Source of the DNA: Brachypodium distachyon
Lineage: Eukaryota > Streptophyta > Magnoliopsida > Poales > Poaceae
Direction of reading: 5' to 3'
DNA: 64,000 nt
Assembly: GCF_000005505.3 (NCBI RefSeq)
Contig: NC_016131.3
Location: forward strand, 30,061,001 to 30,125,000
Shown here: positions 1 to 9,158 of the stretch, one piece after another
Numbering within the stretch: the first letter of the stretch is position 1
Layout: every line of letters starts with the position of its first letter
Position numbers and translations under genes: made by a program
The notes under the pieces: model-generated
What the model was told of the DNA's origin: nothing
Database searches by the model: none
Seen by the model: only the letters and a program-made list of their open reading frames with translations

Positions 1-674
1 TTGATCTGTGGTTCCCTGCACCTCTCCACGCCAGTTCAAAATGGAACTTCTCAAGGGCGGACCTAGGAGAAAAATCTAGAGGGGCCAATTCATGGGCTTC
101 GGTGGGGACAGACAGTGGCGGAGCTAGCCAATCAATCGAGTCCGGGCAAAATGTATAATCTTCCTTCTAATCTAAAGTTTGTCCATTATTAATTCAATCA
201 CCATGCTTACTAATTTAAAAGGGGGTGCAACTCGGGAGCCCGGGCAGTTGCCTGGGGTGGCCGGGCGCTGGCTCCGCATACCATTGGGCCGGAAAAATGA
301 GTTGGTGCAGCTGCGCCCATGGTGTTGAATGTGGCTCCGCCCCCGGAACTGGAACTACCAGAGATAAAAGCTTTCTTCGAAGTCGGTGGCTAGAGATTAA
401 TTGGGATTAGTCTTATAAGCGAAGTCATTATAACTACCATCCAACGGTCATTAAACTCTCTCTTTTCAGAGGGCACGAGCATGAAACAGTTTTTTTTTTC
501 GTTTTTGAGGGGAATAAACTGATCTGCTAGGAATACCTTAGTTTATGGCTGGCCCGTGGCATGAGACATCCTAGTTTCCCATGCAACTGTTTTCGGATGT
601 GGCCAAGGCCTAAACCTAGCCCATACTGAGGAGGGGGAATATAACTCAAATCTCTCAATGTCACAAAAATACTA
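1..674. other. Intergenic, no gene seen
   Basis: I see no supported gene here. A weak inverted pair of GGCGGAGC-type ends (about 115-127 and 328-341) resembles the termini of a small grass DNA transposon, but I could not define a target-site duplication. A poly-T run lies at 490-499. Confidence 0.4.
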
Positions 675-921
675 CTCTGTTCTTAAATATACGAAGTCTT
701 AATTTTATTGCAAGTCGAATTTGAAAATATTTGATATTATAGATGTTAGTTGATTTTTCTATAAATTTGGTCGATAAAGATGTTTGACTTAAGACAAAGA
801 TTTGGTCGATAAAGATGTTTGACTTAAGACAAATATATAACTTGTTTTTTTTAATTGATAAAACTTGTTTTTTTTTTGAGAATGTGATATAGAACTTGTT
901 ATATTAAGAAAACGGAGATAG
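675..921. mobile_element. Stowaway-like MITE with internal duplication
   Basis: The ends read CTCTGTTCTTAAATAT and, inverted, AACGGAGATAG, flanked by TA on both sides. This is the Stowaway (Tc1/mariner) signature. The element is longer than usual because a 35-bp unit is tandemly duplicated inside it (766-800 and 801-835). Confidence 0.6.
766..835. repeat. 35-bp tandem duplication, two copies
   Basis: Two adjacent copies of a 35-bp unit beginning TTTGGTCGATAAAG lie inside the Stowaway-like element. The copies are identical except at the very end. Confidence 0.8.
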
Positions 922-1303
922 TACTAAACATGGGCCTATACACGGTAGTTTGGCCCAGCTGGCCCATGGTTCTTTTTCAGTTTGTTGATCCATAAAGATC
1001 CCACTCTCCAGCCGCCGCCGCCGTAGTGGCGTAGTCCCCTCCACCCGTTCAAGCCGCCGCTGCCATCTCCCCCGCTCCCCGTTCCAGCTGCCGCTGCCGC
1101 CGCTCCAACCGCGCGAGCTTCGATTCGATTCGATCTTACCTTCAGTCTTCCTTTCTCTTTCCCGTTGGACGTTTGCCTTTGTTGTCATGGGAGAGAACGT
1201 GCCTGATCTCTAAGCGATTCATCATCTGATTGTCATCCGGAAGAAGAAGGGCGAATCCAATCTAACTAGGAGTCCCTCTTTCGTGAGACGGCCGGGTGGT
1301 AAA

Positions 1304-2114
1304 ATGAAGGCGCGGCAGTTCGTGGACGCCGTGACGCAGAGGCATGGGGGAGACTGCCTGTATTCGGTGAGCCGCATCAAGCCCGAGGATCTACTCTTCT
1401 ACCCATCCATGGCGGAAGCGCAAGCAGCCAACACGGAGAGTAATATAACCTTGCCGTCATCAGGCGTGGCGCCGCCACGGATGGAGATGAGCAAATCGTT
1501 GAAGCGGACGGCGAAGCTCACTGTCGGAGCCTACCGCTCGGATAACATGAGGCTCGACTTCTTGCCGTTCTACGGGCGAGCCAGCTGCCAGCAGCAGCGG
1601 CGGAGACAGCAGCAAGATCCTGGCTACCGACTTGGCCGGCAGCACGATCTTCTTCGACGCCGCCGCTCGCTCCGTGCTGCCGGTGCCCTGCCTCAACGAG
1701 CCCAAGGGAGACTGCCCAGTCTCCTTCTCCATCGCTCGAGCCCACGGCCTAGACCACATGGGCCGCCTGGGCCTGGGCCCTGACGCTTTGTACGTCATGG
1801 ATCGGATTCCCGCGGGCCGCAATCCGTGCAACTTCGATGATAGGGCTCCTCCGAGGTTGATAAATGAGTGGCAAGTTCTCGATCTGCCGGAGGGCTGGGT
1901 GCAGAGAAGGGCCTGCCTGCTGTACCTTGGAGCTGGCAGGTTTTGCGTCACCAAGACTTTTGATGTCGGTGGCCAGCAGGACGTGCAGGGTGATCCCAGC
2001 GACAATGCTGTTGTGCTCACCGGTGTGGAGGTAGTTCACAGTGGGTCGTCTGAACTCCAGATGATCAGGCACAAGCCCTTTGTCAGCTATGACGGCATCC
2101 AGTGTGTCCTTTAA
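1304..2114 (+). pseudogene. DUF1618-like protein, frameshifted and internally deleted
   Basis: I recognise the grass family often annotated as DUF1618 or kelch-like; its function is unknown. The chosen start, ATG at 1304, gives MKARQFVDAVTQ, the family's usual opening, followed by LLFYPSMAEAQAA and LDFLPFYG. The reading frame then breaks. One extra G in the GGG run at 1574-1576 shifts the frame, and downstream it continues with [32 protein letters not shown] and VVLTGVEVV to TAA at 2112-2114. Ignoring that one base, the span is exactly 270 codons. The stretch between DALYVMD and the LGAGRFC motif looks about 100 residues shorter than I would expect, which suggests an internal deletion. A sequencing error in the G-run could mimic the frameshift but not the deletion. 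I call it a pseudogene, moderately sure. Confidence 0.65.
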
Positions 2115-2312
2115 AATCACCACCAGGGCAGCGAGTGAAAAGGTACTCCGCAAATAAAACTAGGATGTGTGTTCTTCCCCACGTACATGAGTAGATTCTT
2201 CTTTGTTTCCAAGTTCTCGGGCAAGAGCGGTTCGGAGCAACAGCGAGGGAAGCTTAAAAAACCCCGGTGAGGAAAGCTCATAGTTCTGATGAATTTGTTG
2301 TGCTTAAAGTAT
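2115..2312. other. 3' flank of the DUF1618-like relic
   Basis: Short non-coding stretch between the relic and the Mutator-type element. I see nothing specific in it. Confidence 0.4.
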
Positions 2313-2653
2313 GAGCAATTTACTTGAAAAACCAGCGGTCTGTAGCAGTGACGAACTCATTGACTGCCGCTCCACACTTGTTGCAAAACCGTTCACAGAA
2401 CCACACATTTTAATGCAGTTTGTCTCAAGTAGCCTGAAACAGAATGGTTTGTCGGTTTCACATGTTTACTTACAGGTGGGTCCCACATGTCAGATGCCAT
2501 GTCGACATCGACTCGACCCGACTGGACCCTTAACCCGCGATTAAACCCCTCAGGCCCCTTCTCCTTCCTGCAGTCGCAATTTTCCCCACTTGTAAGCAAT
2601 TACGTGGCATCCGACAAGTGGGCCTAGCTATAAGGAATCACGCGAAACCACCA

Positions 2654-3515
2654 TGTTAGAGATATGATATGGTTGGGATTAGATAAGATAGAATTGGTTT
2701 AAAGGAATTACTTGTCTTGTACTCCAAGCCTATCTCCCCCATTGTACCTCTATATAAACCCCATATGAGGGCCAGATCAATACAACATAGAATATCGTGA
2801 AATACCAATTTAGGATTCCAATCTCATATTTCCACATAGGCCTGGCTAACGAGCATGCTCGGCTCGTTAAGAGCTCGCTCGTTATGCTCGTTAACCTTAA
2901 CGAACATCAAAGCCTGTTCGGCTCGGTTCGTTTACTGCTCGCGAGCGCTCGTTAAGCTCGTTAGCGGTGAAAAAAATGGGCAGCATGTATGCAGAAAAAA
3001 TGACAAGTAAAGCATGTGTACAACATTATATAATAAGTCCTTAACAAATAAGACTAATAACCATTATAGGCTACAACACAAATACTCATAAGACTAGCAG
3101 CCAATACAGCTTCGGTGTCCTCATACAGTACAATACAAAAGCACTAATAAGACTAATATTAGTTTGACGAGAGTATGAAATGAGGAGGAGACTGGAGGCC
3201 TGAATGACCTAATGAGTCTTGGGTTTGGGCCGCATTCCGGCAGTTGGGCTGTTCGGGAGGGTGTGCTGGGCGCCTGGGCCTAACAAGTCGTGGGTTACTG
3301 TGTTTGGTTCGACCGCTAGACACCAGATAATGAGCTAACGAGCATGCTCGCGAGTCTCGCTAGCTCGGCTCGTTAAGCTCTTTAGTGTTAACGAGTTTTA
3401 AGAGGTGCTCTACTCTGCTTTTTAGTCTAACGAGCCGGGCTCTTAACGAGCCGAGTACCAAACGAGTCGAGCTACTCTTCGAGTACCGAGTAAAATGTCC
3501 AGGCCTATTTCCACA
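2654..3515. mobile_element. Short solo LTR (middle layer), interrupted by a hAT element
   Basis: The sequence starts TGTTAGAGATATG and ends TTTCCACA, and is flanked by perfect 5-bp target duplications CACCA at 2649-2653 and 3516-3520. A TATATAAA box lies at about 2750. Without the hAT insertion it is about 183 bp long. There is no internal coding region, so it is a solo LTR of a short-LTR (copia or TRIM-like) element. Confidence 0.75.
2837..3507. mobile_element. Non-autonomous hAT element (inner layer)
   Basis: Terminal inverted repeats TAGGCCTGG and CCAGGCCTA are flanked by a perfect 8-bp duplication TTTCCACA (2829-2836 and 3508-3515), which is diagnostic of hAT transposition. Both subterminal regions are crowded with AACGAGC, CTCGTTA and GGCTCG motifs in both orientations, a likely transposase-binding array. 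No transposase is encoded. Confidence 0.85.
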
Positions 3516-3646
3516 CACCAAACCATCTGGTTTCGGGCTACTTGAGACAAACTGCCTCAAAATGTGTGGTTCTGTGAACGGTTTTGCGATAAGTTTGGTT
3601 CGGGGATACGACTGCCCTAAAAACCGTGGTTCTCTGAAATTTACTC

Positions 3647-3985
3647 AAAAGTATAGGATTTCTACGTAGAAGCTAGTGCATGTCATAGTTGCACATGAGC
3701 TAAGTAACAATATATGCATAAACTTATTTCTGTACAAAGGCCCAAGAGAGGAAGCAGTACACAAAACAAGTTGAGAGTGTCAGAATCACATAAACTTATT
3801 TCTGTACAAAGGGCCAAGAGGGTGAATACAAAAAGAAATAGAGTGTCCAACATAACAATTTTTTATATATTGGTTTTGCCACCCCTTATCTTAATTTTTA
3901 AAACATAATCTACATTGGAAGGATTATGATCCAATATTCGTATGTTTGCCGTTACACTGTGTTTTGTGTTATTTCAACAATGCGA
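3647..3985. repeat. Intergenic with a 72-bp-spaced direct repeat
   Basis: A segment beginning CATAAACTTATTTCTG at 3717 recurs at 3789 (about 35 bp each, one mismatch). Otherwise this is the AT-rich 3' flank of the NB-ARC fragment on the minus strand. Confidence 0.6.
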
Positions 3986-4436
3986 TCAATTTGGTACATC
4001 TGTTATTACACTATCATCATGAGAAGACGCAAATAGACCTCGACGCTTCTTCCCTGACAAGTGTGCTTCAGGCTTCTTCTCATCCACACAACTTGGAGCA
4101 AATTGAACCAGGTGAACAAACGAAGCGTAAGGCGGTAGCCTCGACTCCCATGCAATTAGCTTAAAATCTTCCTTTGGCAGAATCACATGACCATCTTCTT
4201 CGAGCAAGTCCTCAGACTTTATGTTTGGTACATCCTTTCTGGGAATGGTACTCGGAGGGCCAGCTGAGGGTACAGGGCATGATGGAGCAGACATCAGGTA
4301 GTGACCTTTCAGGTGCACAGGATGGCCTCTGTCGAAAAGCACATTTGGATGGACTCCAGATCTGGACATGCTCATCTTGACTGTGATTCTAATCCTGTTC
4401 AATTTCGAAACCCAGAAATTATTTTCATCTGGACAT
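3986..4436 (-). pseudogene. 3' fragment of an LRR-less NB-ARC paralogue
   Basis: Read on the minus strand this is the last third of the same family as gene A at 5273-6769. It contains NNFWVSKLN, GVHPNVLFDRGHP, the family motif KEDFKLIAWESRLPPY and LSGKKRRG, and stops at 3986. It begins abruptly at 4436, where the sequence changes to copia reverse transcriptase on the other strand. It aligns from about residue 350 of gene A and differs from it at roughly a quarter of positions, so it is not a recent copy of A. It lies on the same strand as A and downstream of it, so it may be gene A's own original 3' end, separated by the inserted block 4437-6130 (see findings). It has no start of its own. Confidence 0.75.
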
Positions 4437-4547
4437 TTATATGCATGAGCCTCAGAGTGAGCACCTCGAGACAGTATACAAATTCTTGAATACTTAAAGG
4501 GGACTCCAGGAAAAGGAATTATTTTCAGAAGCAAAGGACATCTTGAT

Positions 4548-5027
4548 GTGGATGGATACTATGATGCTGATTGGGCGAGTTGCTTGGATGACAGAAGGTC
4601 AACTTCGGGCTATTGCGTGTTTGTTGGAGGAAATCTAGTGTCATGGAGAAGTAAGAAAAAGTCAGTTGTCTCTAAGTCAACAGATGAAGCAGAATTCAGA
4701 GCCTTTTCCCAAGGATTGAGTGAAATGTTGTGGGTGAGAAACATGCTTAGTGAATTGAAGGTGCTGAAGAATGGATGTTTGAACATTTGGTGTGACAACA
4801 AGTCAGCAATCAACATAGCAAATAATCCAGTGCAACATGATAGAACCAAGCATGTAGAAATTGATAGATTCTTCATAAAAGAGAAACTAGATGCTGAAAT
4901 CATAAAGCTGGATTATGTGAGTTCAGGACAACAAGTGGCAGATTGCTTAACTAAAGGCTTGAGGACAAGAGAATGCAATTTGGCTTGCAACAAGATGGGA
5001 ATGATAGATATCTATCACCCATCTTGA
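4548..5027 (+). pseudogene. Ty1/copia RNase H domain, detached
   Basis: A 159-residue open frame carrying the copia RNase H hallmarks: DADWASCLDDRRSTSGYC, SWRSKKKSVVSKSTDEAEFRA, the acidic DNKSAI site and the C-terminal VADCLTKGL. It normally forms the end of a pol polyprotein; here it is cut off from the rest by an upstream frameshift and by truncation at 4437. It differs from the copy at 49157-49636 at one residue (E versus G in LDAEIIK). Confidence 0.85.
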
Positions 5028-5034
5028 GAGAGAG

Positions 5035-5224
5035 TGTTGGATATGTTACTAGACTTCTTTATTACTTAATCAGCCCAGCCCATGTGGCCCATACAGCTCA
5101 TGGTGGCTATGAACTAACTATTTAAGGCTTTCCTGGAGGAGCTCCCGTTGGCTCTCCAGAACACAGCCGCCACACACAATAGCAGCAATACAAGGTTAGT
5201 CTTTGCTTCCTCCTCCACACCACA
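5035..5224 (+). repeat. 190-bp copia LTR
   Basis: TGTTGGATATG to CCACACCACA, with a TATTTAAGG promoter-like box. The sequence after it (TGAGAAAAG) is the 3' flank of the NB-ARC gene, as in the inverted copy at 48960. Confidence 0.85.
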
Positions 5225-5272
5225 TGAGAAAAGTGTGGTTTTTTAAAATTTACTCTTGTTTCAACAATGTGA

Positions 5273-6769
5273 TCAATTTGGTATGTTTGTTATTACACTA
5301 TCATCACAAGAACACCCAAATAGACCTCGACGTTTCTTCCCTGACAAGGGAGCCCCAGGCTTCTTTTCACCCACACAACTTGGAGCAAATTGAACCTGGT
5401 GAACAAACGAAGTGTAGGGCGGTAGCCTCGACTCCCATGAAATTAGCTTAAAATCTTCCTTCGGTGGAATAATATGACCAGGTTCTTCCCCAAACTTCAT
5501 GTTCGGTAGATCCTTTCTGGGAATGTTACTCGGAGCGCTATCTGACGGTACAAGGCATGACGGGGCAGACAAAAGGTAGTGACCTTTCAGTTGTACTGGA
5601 TGGCCTCTGTCGAAAAGCACATTTGGATGGACGCCAAATCTGGACTTGCTCATCTCAATTGTAGTTTTGAGACCGTTCAATTTCAAAAGCCAGAAACGGG
5701 CATTTTGATTCTTTCTCATTGCGTGCGCAATCAAGTTTCCTGGAATGAGTGACCCGTCCAACACCATGGCAAACTCTTCCACTATTGACAATAATTGCGG
5801 ATGATCTATCGGGTTTGCACTTCCGAATGCGAGTGTCCTCAACAGGTACCTGTACTCCGCAAATGGCAGGCAGTTAAGAGAAACTGGTCTGGTGGTTCCA
5901 AATCTCTTCAACTCTTCGTTCCGACCAAATATTATCACCTTGCTTCCTCCATTCATTCTCCTTACAGATGAATAAAACTTTGTCCATTCATCATCGTTTA
6001 TATCAGAAACAAACTCGACGACAACCAATACCCTCCCTGACAACCTTTCATGGTCTGTTATTCTGAAAATATCATCTCCATTCAGGTGAAGAATCTTAGA
6101 GAAGTGAGAACGGACCCTATCATAGTTGCACACATGTGCAACAAGAGTTTTCTTCCCAACGCCACGTCTACCAACTATTGGCAGCACTGCCGGAGGACCA
6201 GGCATGTTGTCTTGCAGCAAGAAGCTGGTGATCTGCTGCTTCTCGACATGCCGACCAAACATGAAATTCTCGACATGAAGATAGGTGTCGTAAGGTCTAG
6301 GAGAGATCCGCTCGCATCCACCCAAAAGTACGACAAACTCCACAATGTTAGCAACAACAGCTTCTAGCTTTTGCAGTGCACTATATAACCCCAAGTTAAA
6401 GGCCTTGTTTGTGGAAGAACTGCCAGTTGTGCGAGGACGTTTGAAAGGAATGGAAACAGACAAGAAAAATGACTTGCTCACCGGTTCTTTGAAACCATCC
6501 TTGTGTTGCCTGCATCTGATGTTGTCCAACACATGGTGGCCTTGGTACATGGCTGCCGCTATTGTCTTCAACTGAATAAGCATACAGGAGTTTGTGATGT
6601 ATCGCCCGTCTGCCTCCTCCATGACCGTGCAGACTCTCAACAATAGTTGTTGTAGCCTCTCCACCTTCTCCTCCTCTGATGAGCATACATGATCTGAACA
6701 TTTGTTCATGAGAAAAGAGATGAATCGACTCGCGAGATCACCTGTGATTGCTGATATTGCAAGATCCAT
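5273..6769 (-). CDS. LRR-less NB-ARC protein, paralogue A (intact)
   Basis: An uninterrupted single-exon frame of 498 residues from MDLAISAITGDLASR. An N-terminal helical region of about 160 residues precedes the linker RPYDTYLHVENFMFGRH typical of grass NLRs. The NB-ARC core follows: P-loop GRRGVGKKTL (200-209), kinase-2-like RVLVVVEFVSDIND (246-258) and RNBS-B GSKVIIFGR (275-283). I see no GLPL, MHD or LRR. Instead the last 150 residues form another domain with KEDFKLISWESRLPPYTSFV and LSGKKRRG, conserved in every copy in this window. Grasses carry many such short NB-ARC genes; their role is not established, and a defence role is only inferred from the family. The P-loop has KK where most have KT, so nucleotide binding may be altered. 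Residues from about 214 on are nearly identical to paralogue B; earlier ones are not. Confidence 0.8.
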   Translation of the reverse strand: MDLAISAITGDLASRFISFLMNKCSDHVCSSEEEKVERLQQLLLRVCTVMEEADGRYITNSCMLIQLKTIAAAMYQGHHVLDNIRCRQHKDGFKEPVSKSFFLSVSIPFKRPRTTGSSSTNKAFNLGLYSALQKLEAVVANIVEFVVLLGGCERISPRPYDTYLHVENFMFGRHVEKQQITSFLLQDNMPGPPAVLPIVGRRGVGKKTLVAHVCNYDRVRSHFSKILHLNGDDIFRITDHERLSGRVLVVVEFVSDINDDEWTKFYSSVRRMNGGSKVIIFGRNEELKRFGTTRPVSLNCLPFAEYRYLLRTLAFGSANPIDHPQLLSIVEEFAMVLDGSLIPGNLIAHAMRKNQNARFWLLKLNGLKTTIEMSKSRFGVHPNVLFDRGHPVQLKGHYLLSAPSCLVPSDSAPSNIPRKDLPNMKFGEEPGHIIPPKEDFKLISWESRLPPYTSFVHQVQFAPSCVGEKKPGAPLSGKKRRGLFGCSCDDSVITNIPN

Positions 6770-7355
6770 CTTCTAAATCTTCTGAGCTAGTTCTCAAGTG
6801 ACATTGCAGTTTATCCATCTTATAAATAGACATAAATCTATTTATAGAGCAGGAGGAGGGTGTTTTTCATTCAGAAAACCTCTTTTTTCAGCAAGAGAGT
6901 AAAGAACGTGCTGGTAAAGTCAATTCAGCTTTATGCGATATGACAGGGTGTTCGTCAAACCAGGCTCCAACTAGCACATATGGTTGGTGTAAATACATTT
7001 GTCTGGACCTGTCAAACACCCTGTTAGCCATTTCTCTGCAGATTCGTCAAGCTTGCCGTCTGCGTGAGGCAAGTGCAAATACATTTCTCTGGACCTGTCA
7101 TCGATCCTCGTCACTATCACTAGCACCACTTGGACGCAGAAAGGGACATGAAGCCAGGACAATTAAACACCAGTGCAAAACCGTGTACAGAAGAGAAGAG
7201 CGGTAGTCATACAGTTTACTACCGTACTTGATTCATTGAACTATAGTTATTCTTGCTACAATAACTACTTGGACAGATCTATCCATCTGATTCAATACAT
7301 ATGGTTGCTACAAGTATGCTACTGAACTACACGAGAGGACTGAAATTATCACCTA
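6770..7355. promoter_or_regulatory. 5' flank of NB-ARC gene A
   Basis: Upstream region for the minus-strand gene. On the minus strand CTATAAATAG (6838-6847) lies about 70 bp before the ATG, a plausible TATA box. A repeat with the motif ACAGGGTGTT near 6942 is inverted near 7016. Part of the region is shared with the flank of paralogue B. No other gene is seen. Confidence 0.45.
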
Positions 7356-7469
7356 CTCCCACCGTTTCATAATTCTTGTCTCAAATTTGCTAAAAAATGG
7401 ATGTATCTATTTCTAAAATGTGTCTAGATACATGTAATAATTCGACAAGAATTATGGAACTGAGGGGAG
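7356..7469. mobile_element. Stowaway MITE
   Basis: 114 bp with ends CTCCCACCGTTTCATAATTC and its imperfect inverse (GAATTATGGAACTGAGGGGAG), flanked by TA on both sides. It contains the usual GTCTAGATACATG core. Confidence 0.85.
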
Positions 7470-8076
7470 TACTTTCTGCCGAGAGTAGAAAAGCTCAGTG
7501 TGCAGAAGAGAAAAACAAAGAACATCTACGGTAGTCTCATATAGGACAATGTACAAAGTTTCTCTATACACCTGACAGCAGCGTCGAGAGCAAAAATTTC
7601 ATGAGAAAACAAGGAACAACAAAACGTTAAAAAAAAGAGGAAATTTCATTTGACGGTGCAGCAACACACTCATGACCATCTACGAGTAGTAAACTAGATT
7701 AGCAGACAGTTGTGTCACCTGCCCGTGCTGGCTAACAGCAAGAGAAAGACGCCGCGAGGCCTCGCCAAAGCTCACCTCATGCTGCAGGACGCTCTCCCTG
7801 GCGGAGAGCCCGGTTAATGGACGGAGGCAGGCCCGGGTCGCGGTGCCAGCGGCGGCGGAAGGCCCGGGACGAGTCAAAGACGACCGAGGATGATGTTGGC
7901 GTCACGGCCTGGGCCGAAGCCCGTCACGTGATGAGCCCGAGCCACAGGGCCGTCTCCAGGAATTGGAGGCCATGGAGCAAGATTGAAAATTTTGTCCCAA
8001 AATTTGAACAATTTCATTTACTTATATAACTTCAAAAGTACAATATGTCTTACTTCACACAACCTCTAGAAATATA
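7470..8076. other. Intergenic, no gene recognised
   Basis: A GC-rich stretch at about 7700-7960 has short open frames on both strands that I do not recognise. The sequence at 7947-7985 (CAGGGCCGTCTCCAGGAATT) looks like the end of a grass hAT-type repeat, but I found no partner end. Confidence 0.4.
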
Positions 8077-8190
8077 CTCTCTCCGTTTCATATTAAGTAA
8101 TGAAATATTACATGTATCTAGACGTTTTTTTAATTTTAGATACATCCATATTTGGACAAATTTGAGTCACTTAATATGAAACGGAGGGAC
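8077..8190. mobile_element. Stowaway MITE
   Basis: Ends CTCTCTCCGTTTCATATTAA and, inverted, ATGAAACGGAGGGAC, with TA duplications on both sides and internal paired ATGTATCTAGA and TAGATACAT. Confidence 0.85.
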
Positions 8191-8846
8191 TAGTATACTA
8201 GTGTTGGAGCAATAAACTGAATGAATTACTCCATAGGTTATCAATAAAATAGAAGAGAGGGTCGGACTCGGACCAGACCTGAAATTATGACAAAAAGCAG
8301 AACAACAACGCTCACACTCGGACAATAGCTCGACAAGCTACGGTCTAACAATGCCGCGTATTGCTGACTGCAATTATAAAACCGATCAATTGATTAGTCC
8401 TATATATTGAAATCTATTGAATTGACCTAATGAATCAATGAAGAATAGTGTTATATTATTAATCTGAAGACCTGATTAGGCATTGAGGCGTGATGGCCGG
8501 ACTTGGACGCGAAAAACTGCCGAGTCGTGGACTGAGGGCTTCGTCCCAGGAGATAAGCGAGACGCCTAGACGATGCAGCAAGCCAAGTGGCGAGCGCTGA
8601 TGGATTAGGAAAGATAGCCACGGACTGAATGCACGCACCAATCAAGTGAATTAACTACGGGCCTGATCAGCGAGATTATGAGATGAACTGCAGGGGTAGA
8701 CTGGCAAATCGCCTCGGCCGGCAAATCGCCTCGGCCAGCCGGAGAGGCGTGGCGTGGCGTCGATGCAGGATAGTTGAAGTCGAGGCGACGGAGGCAGGAC
8801 TTGAGCAATCGCCGTGAGTGATTAGCGTTGTTTCCACTTTTCCCGA
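8191..8846. other. Intergenic, no gene recognised
   Basis: AT-rich then GC-rich sequence. A short direct repeat (GGCAAATCGCCTCGGCC at 8703 and 8719) is visible. The GC-rich part may be the decayed 3' portion of the F-box relic to its right. Confidence 0.4.
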
Positions 8847-9158
8847 TTAATACCATAACAACTGCCGGTAGATTTGAAGGCCCCACGATTTTGGAAGCCC
8901 TGAGCGTGTCGTGCACCTTGCGCACCCTCGTGGCGAGCCGTCACCCTGGCGGCCACGTACGGGCGGGCGTCGGGCGTGGGCGGCGTCGAAGCTCGGGTCG
9001 GAGATGGCGGAGCGCGCCAGGCCCTGCACACGGCGCGGCATTTCCCGATGGAGAGGGCCGGCAGGCGAACCCAGGATATCCGCCAACACTTCCTCCGCCA
9101 GATTCGCCAGGGCGCCGTGCTGCTGCTGAATCGTCACGGTGGGCGAGACGAGATCCAT
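8847..9158 (-). pseudogene. F-box protein relic
   Basis: On the minus strand the frame starting at 9158 contains LANLAEEVLADILGSPAG and then ARSAISDPSFDAAHARRP. The neighbouring frame contains CRAWRAPPSP. Together these match the grass F-box pattern: a leucine-rich helix, then CRAWR, then AISDPxF and AHARR. The motif is split over two frames and no intact C-terminal domain follows. I therefore regard it as the broken 5' end of an F-box gene. Confidence 0.45.

Larger units (their letters stand above)
2313..3646. mobile_element. Mutator-type element with long inverted ends (outer layer of a nest)
   Basis: About 150 bp at the left (2313-2465) reappears inverted at the right (3525-3646), with the shared core GCAAAACCGTTCACAGAACC. 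The ends GAGCAATTTAC and, inverted, GAGTAAATTTC resemble the ends of the element at 39444-41112. The flanks TTAAAGTAT and CAAAAGTAT match at 7 of 9 bases, as expected for an old 9-bp target duplication. It has no transposase. It is interrupted by the solo LTR and the hAT element. Confidence 0.7.
4437..5224 (+). mobile_element. Copia 3' fragment (end of RT, RNase H, 3' LTR)
   Basis: This starts mid-coding at YMHEPQSEHLETVYK (end of reverse transcriptase), runs through RNase H (4548-5027), a purine-rich GAGAGAGAG tract and one 190-bp LTR (5035-5224). It is the inverted copy of the 3' end of the element at 48960-57386. It shares that element's one-base frameshift after ETVYK and differs from its 3' LTR at 2 of 190 positions. 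No 5' portion exists here. Confidence 0.85.
4437..7090. repeat. Inverted segmental duplication, left arm
   Basis: Matches 46925-49735 in reverse orientation. It comprises the copia fragment, the NB-ARC gene and about 300 bp upstream (GTGCAAATACATTT, AGGCTCCAAC, TTTATGCGATATG region). Identity is near complete over 4437 to about 6130 and clearly lower over about 6130-7090. Confidence 0.85.

Noticed and set aside
904..1188. Minus-strand frame of 94 residues before the DUF1618-like gene
   Set aside because: It overlaps the Stowaway end and the GC-rich leader of the plus-strand gene; no motif seen.
3986..4534. A 182-residue minus-strand frame beginning MLLKIIPFPGVPFKYS
   Set aside because: The part from 4437 to 4534 is antisense copia sequence. 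Only 3986-4436 belongs to the NB-ARC family, so it is not one protein.
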